DNA of 42,514 nt from Leptospiraceae bacterium (GTDB lineage: Bacteria; Spirochaetota; Leptospiria; Leptospirales; Leptospiraceae), in NCBI GenBank assembly GCA_947458405.1, contig CANGZW010000017.1, forward strand, positions 1 through 42,514, given 5' to 3'. The translations under genes were made by a program, and so were the position numbers. Position 1 is the stretch's first letter, and the number at the start of each line of letters is the position of its first letter. Below are positions 41,676 through 42,514 of the stretch, piece after piece. The notes under the pieces are model-generated. The model did not search any database, had not been told where the DNA came from, and was given only the letters and a program-made list of their open reading frames with translations.

Positions 41676-42514
41676 ATGAAAAAAGCTAAGTTAGTAGTCG
41701 AAAAAGTACCGGAAAAGCATGAAATAAATTCAGAGTTTTATCCTGGGTTTGCTAAGTACTTATCACAAAAAGTTTTTCCAGATGTAATACATTCTTATTT
41801 TCGAGCAGAGATACATGGAATAGAAAATGTTCCTTTGAGAAAAGAGGGAGAACCTCCAAGAATATTTTATTCCAATCATTCCGGTATGTCATTTCCATGG
41901 GATGCTATTGTTTTTAATTCTATCTATTGGGAAAAAACACATTATCATCCAAAAAGACAGATTCGTGCTATGGTTGCTCCTATTTTATCTGCTTCCAAGG
42001 TGATGAATCCTTACTTATTAGAAAAGATTTGGAAGAGAATGGGGGGTGTGGATGCTACATTAGAAAATTTTGAAGGTCTAATGCGACATGCAGATGGAGA
42101 TATTTTGATTTATCCAGAAGGTGTTCCCGGTATAGGGAAAGGATTTAATCGAAAATATGAGATACAACAATTTTCTACTTCCTTCTTACGTATGGCAATT
42201 CAATATAAGGCAGAAATCATTCCGTACTACACCATAAATGCTGAGTACTGTCACCCCTATTCCTATAAAAATGATGATTTGAATTCTCTAGTTCAGAAAT
42301 TAGGCATTCCTATGGTACCACTTTCTCCAGTTACAGCTTTGGTACCGATTGCCCCCTTCTTATTTTATTTAAGCTTTCCAGTAAAAATGGTTTTTGTGAT
42401 AGGGAAGCCAATCAAAGTACATGAAAGATTTGGAGGTAGAGATATTAATTCGATTAAGAGACAGGAAATAATTGCCTTAAGGGATGAACTTCAATCTGAT
42501 TACCAAAATGAAAT
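41676..42514 (+). CDS. PlsC-superfamily acyltransferase, cut by window end
   Basis: At least 279 codons are open to the end of the window with no stop. The product looks like a lysophospholipid acyltransferase-fold protein: SNHSGMSFPWD (His68, Asp76; spacing of seven instead of the four in PlsC) and ILIYPEGVPGIGKG (146-149 YPEG) followed by FSTSFLRMAIQYKAEIIPYY. The long spacing of the HxD motif and YPEG are features of a DGAT-like/hypothetical acyltransferase branch. There is no N-terminal membrane segment. AGGGGGAG precedes the ATG. It is distinct from the acyltransferase at 3966 (YPGG type). The acyl acceptor is unknown. Confidence 0.78.
   Translation, partial: MKKAKLVVEKVPEKHEINSEFYPGFAKYLSQKVFPDVIHSYFRAEIHGIENVPLRKEGEPPRIFYSNHSGMSFPWDAIVFNSIYWEKTHYHPKRQIRAMVAPILSASKVMNPYLLEKIWKRMGGVDATLENFEGLMRHADGDILIYPEGVPGIGKGFNRKYEIQQFSTSFLRMAIQYKAEIIPYYTINAEYCHPYSYKNDDLNSLVQKLGIPMVPLSPVTALVPIAPFLFYLSFPVKMVFVIGKPIKVHERFGGRDINSIKRQEIIALRDELQSDYQNE

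Noticed and set aside
1-42514. tRNA, rRNA or intact insertion sequence
   Set aside because: No cloverleaf with a T-loop signature, ribosomal RNA core sequence or complete transposase was recognised by eye; a tRNA scan could still find something missed.

Overview
The window looks like part of the secondary chromosome of a spirochaete close to Leptospira (family Leptospiraceae). It is AT-rich, with relaxed spirochaetal lipoboxes, many cyclic-nucleotide-binding and 7TM-type signalling proteins, and two ParA/ParB modules. The archaeal-type asd and metF genes occur near a plasmid-like rep/parB/parA cluster. asd and metF are both known to sit on the small chromosome (CII) in Leptospira, no dnaA/gyrase-type origin is present, and core metabolic genes (trpEG, pyk, asd, metF) share the replicon. 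The organism and replicon assignment is inference; the genes themselves are read from the sequence.

Layout. 0-1 kb: an Rpn-family nuclease gene broken by a short REP-like hairpin. 1-4 kb: two paralogous exported CsgG-like proteins flanking a small lipoprotein. 4-6.8 kb (minus): a PlsC/TMEM68-like acyltransferase and anthranilate synthase (trpE-trpG). 6.9-8.5 kb: a DUF3332 protein and a YqjD/YqjE-like membrane trio. 8.5-14.5 kb (minus): a tight operon of a cNMP-binding protein, an ExbB-like protein, asd, an unknown 644-aa protein, pyk and a LuxR-type response regulator. 14.6-15.8 kb: an acyltransferase-3 membrane protein. 15.8-18.3 kb (minus): parA-parB plus a DinB-like protein with a histone-H1-like lysine tail, with two copies of a palindrome that is a good parS candidate. 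18.4-20.2 kb: an outer-membrane protein and a helical-repeat protein. 20.8-22 kb: a polytopic cell-surface glycopolymer protein. 22.2-25.6 kb (minus): metF and an 839-aa protein with two F5/8C-like domains and eight 32-aa tail-fibre-like repeats. 25.7-28.6 kb (minus): rep, a 428-bp regulatory gap, parB, parA. 28.7-32 kb: a Fis-type regulator with a degenerate AAA+ domain and three unknown downstream genes. 32-36 kb: a DnaQ-like exonuclease, a zinc-ribbon protein, and an MBOAT/SGNH-like O-acetylation pair. 36-41 kb (minus): a double cNMP-domain protein and a 1123-aa sensor kinase. 41.7 kb to the end: an acyltransferase cut by the window edge.

The most interesting part is 25.6-28.7 kb. Hand counts show plus-strand genes to the left are C-rich and those to the right strongly G-rich, so the strand-composition switch falls near the rep/parAB cluster, as expected of a replication origin. 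The gap upstream of rep has a strong minus-strand promoter, a roughly 320-nt rep leader, and on the opposite strand a promoter followed about 35 nt later by a perfect GCAA-tetraloop terminator. That is the geometry of an antisense RNA controlling rep. A second, divergent ParAB system with its own palindromes and a lysine-rich partner lies only 9 kb away. No tRNA, rRNA, CRISPR array or intact insertion sequence was recognised.
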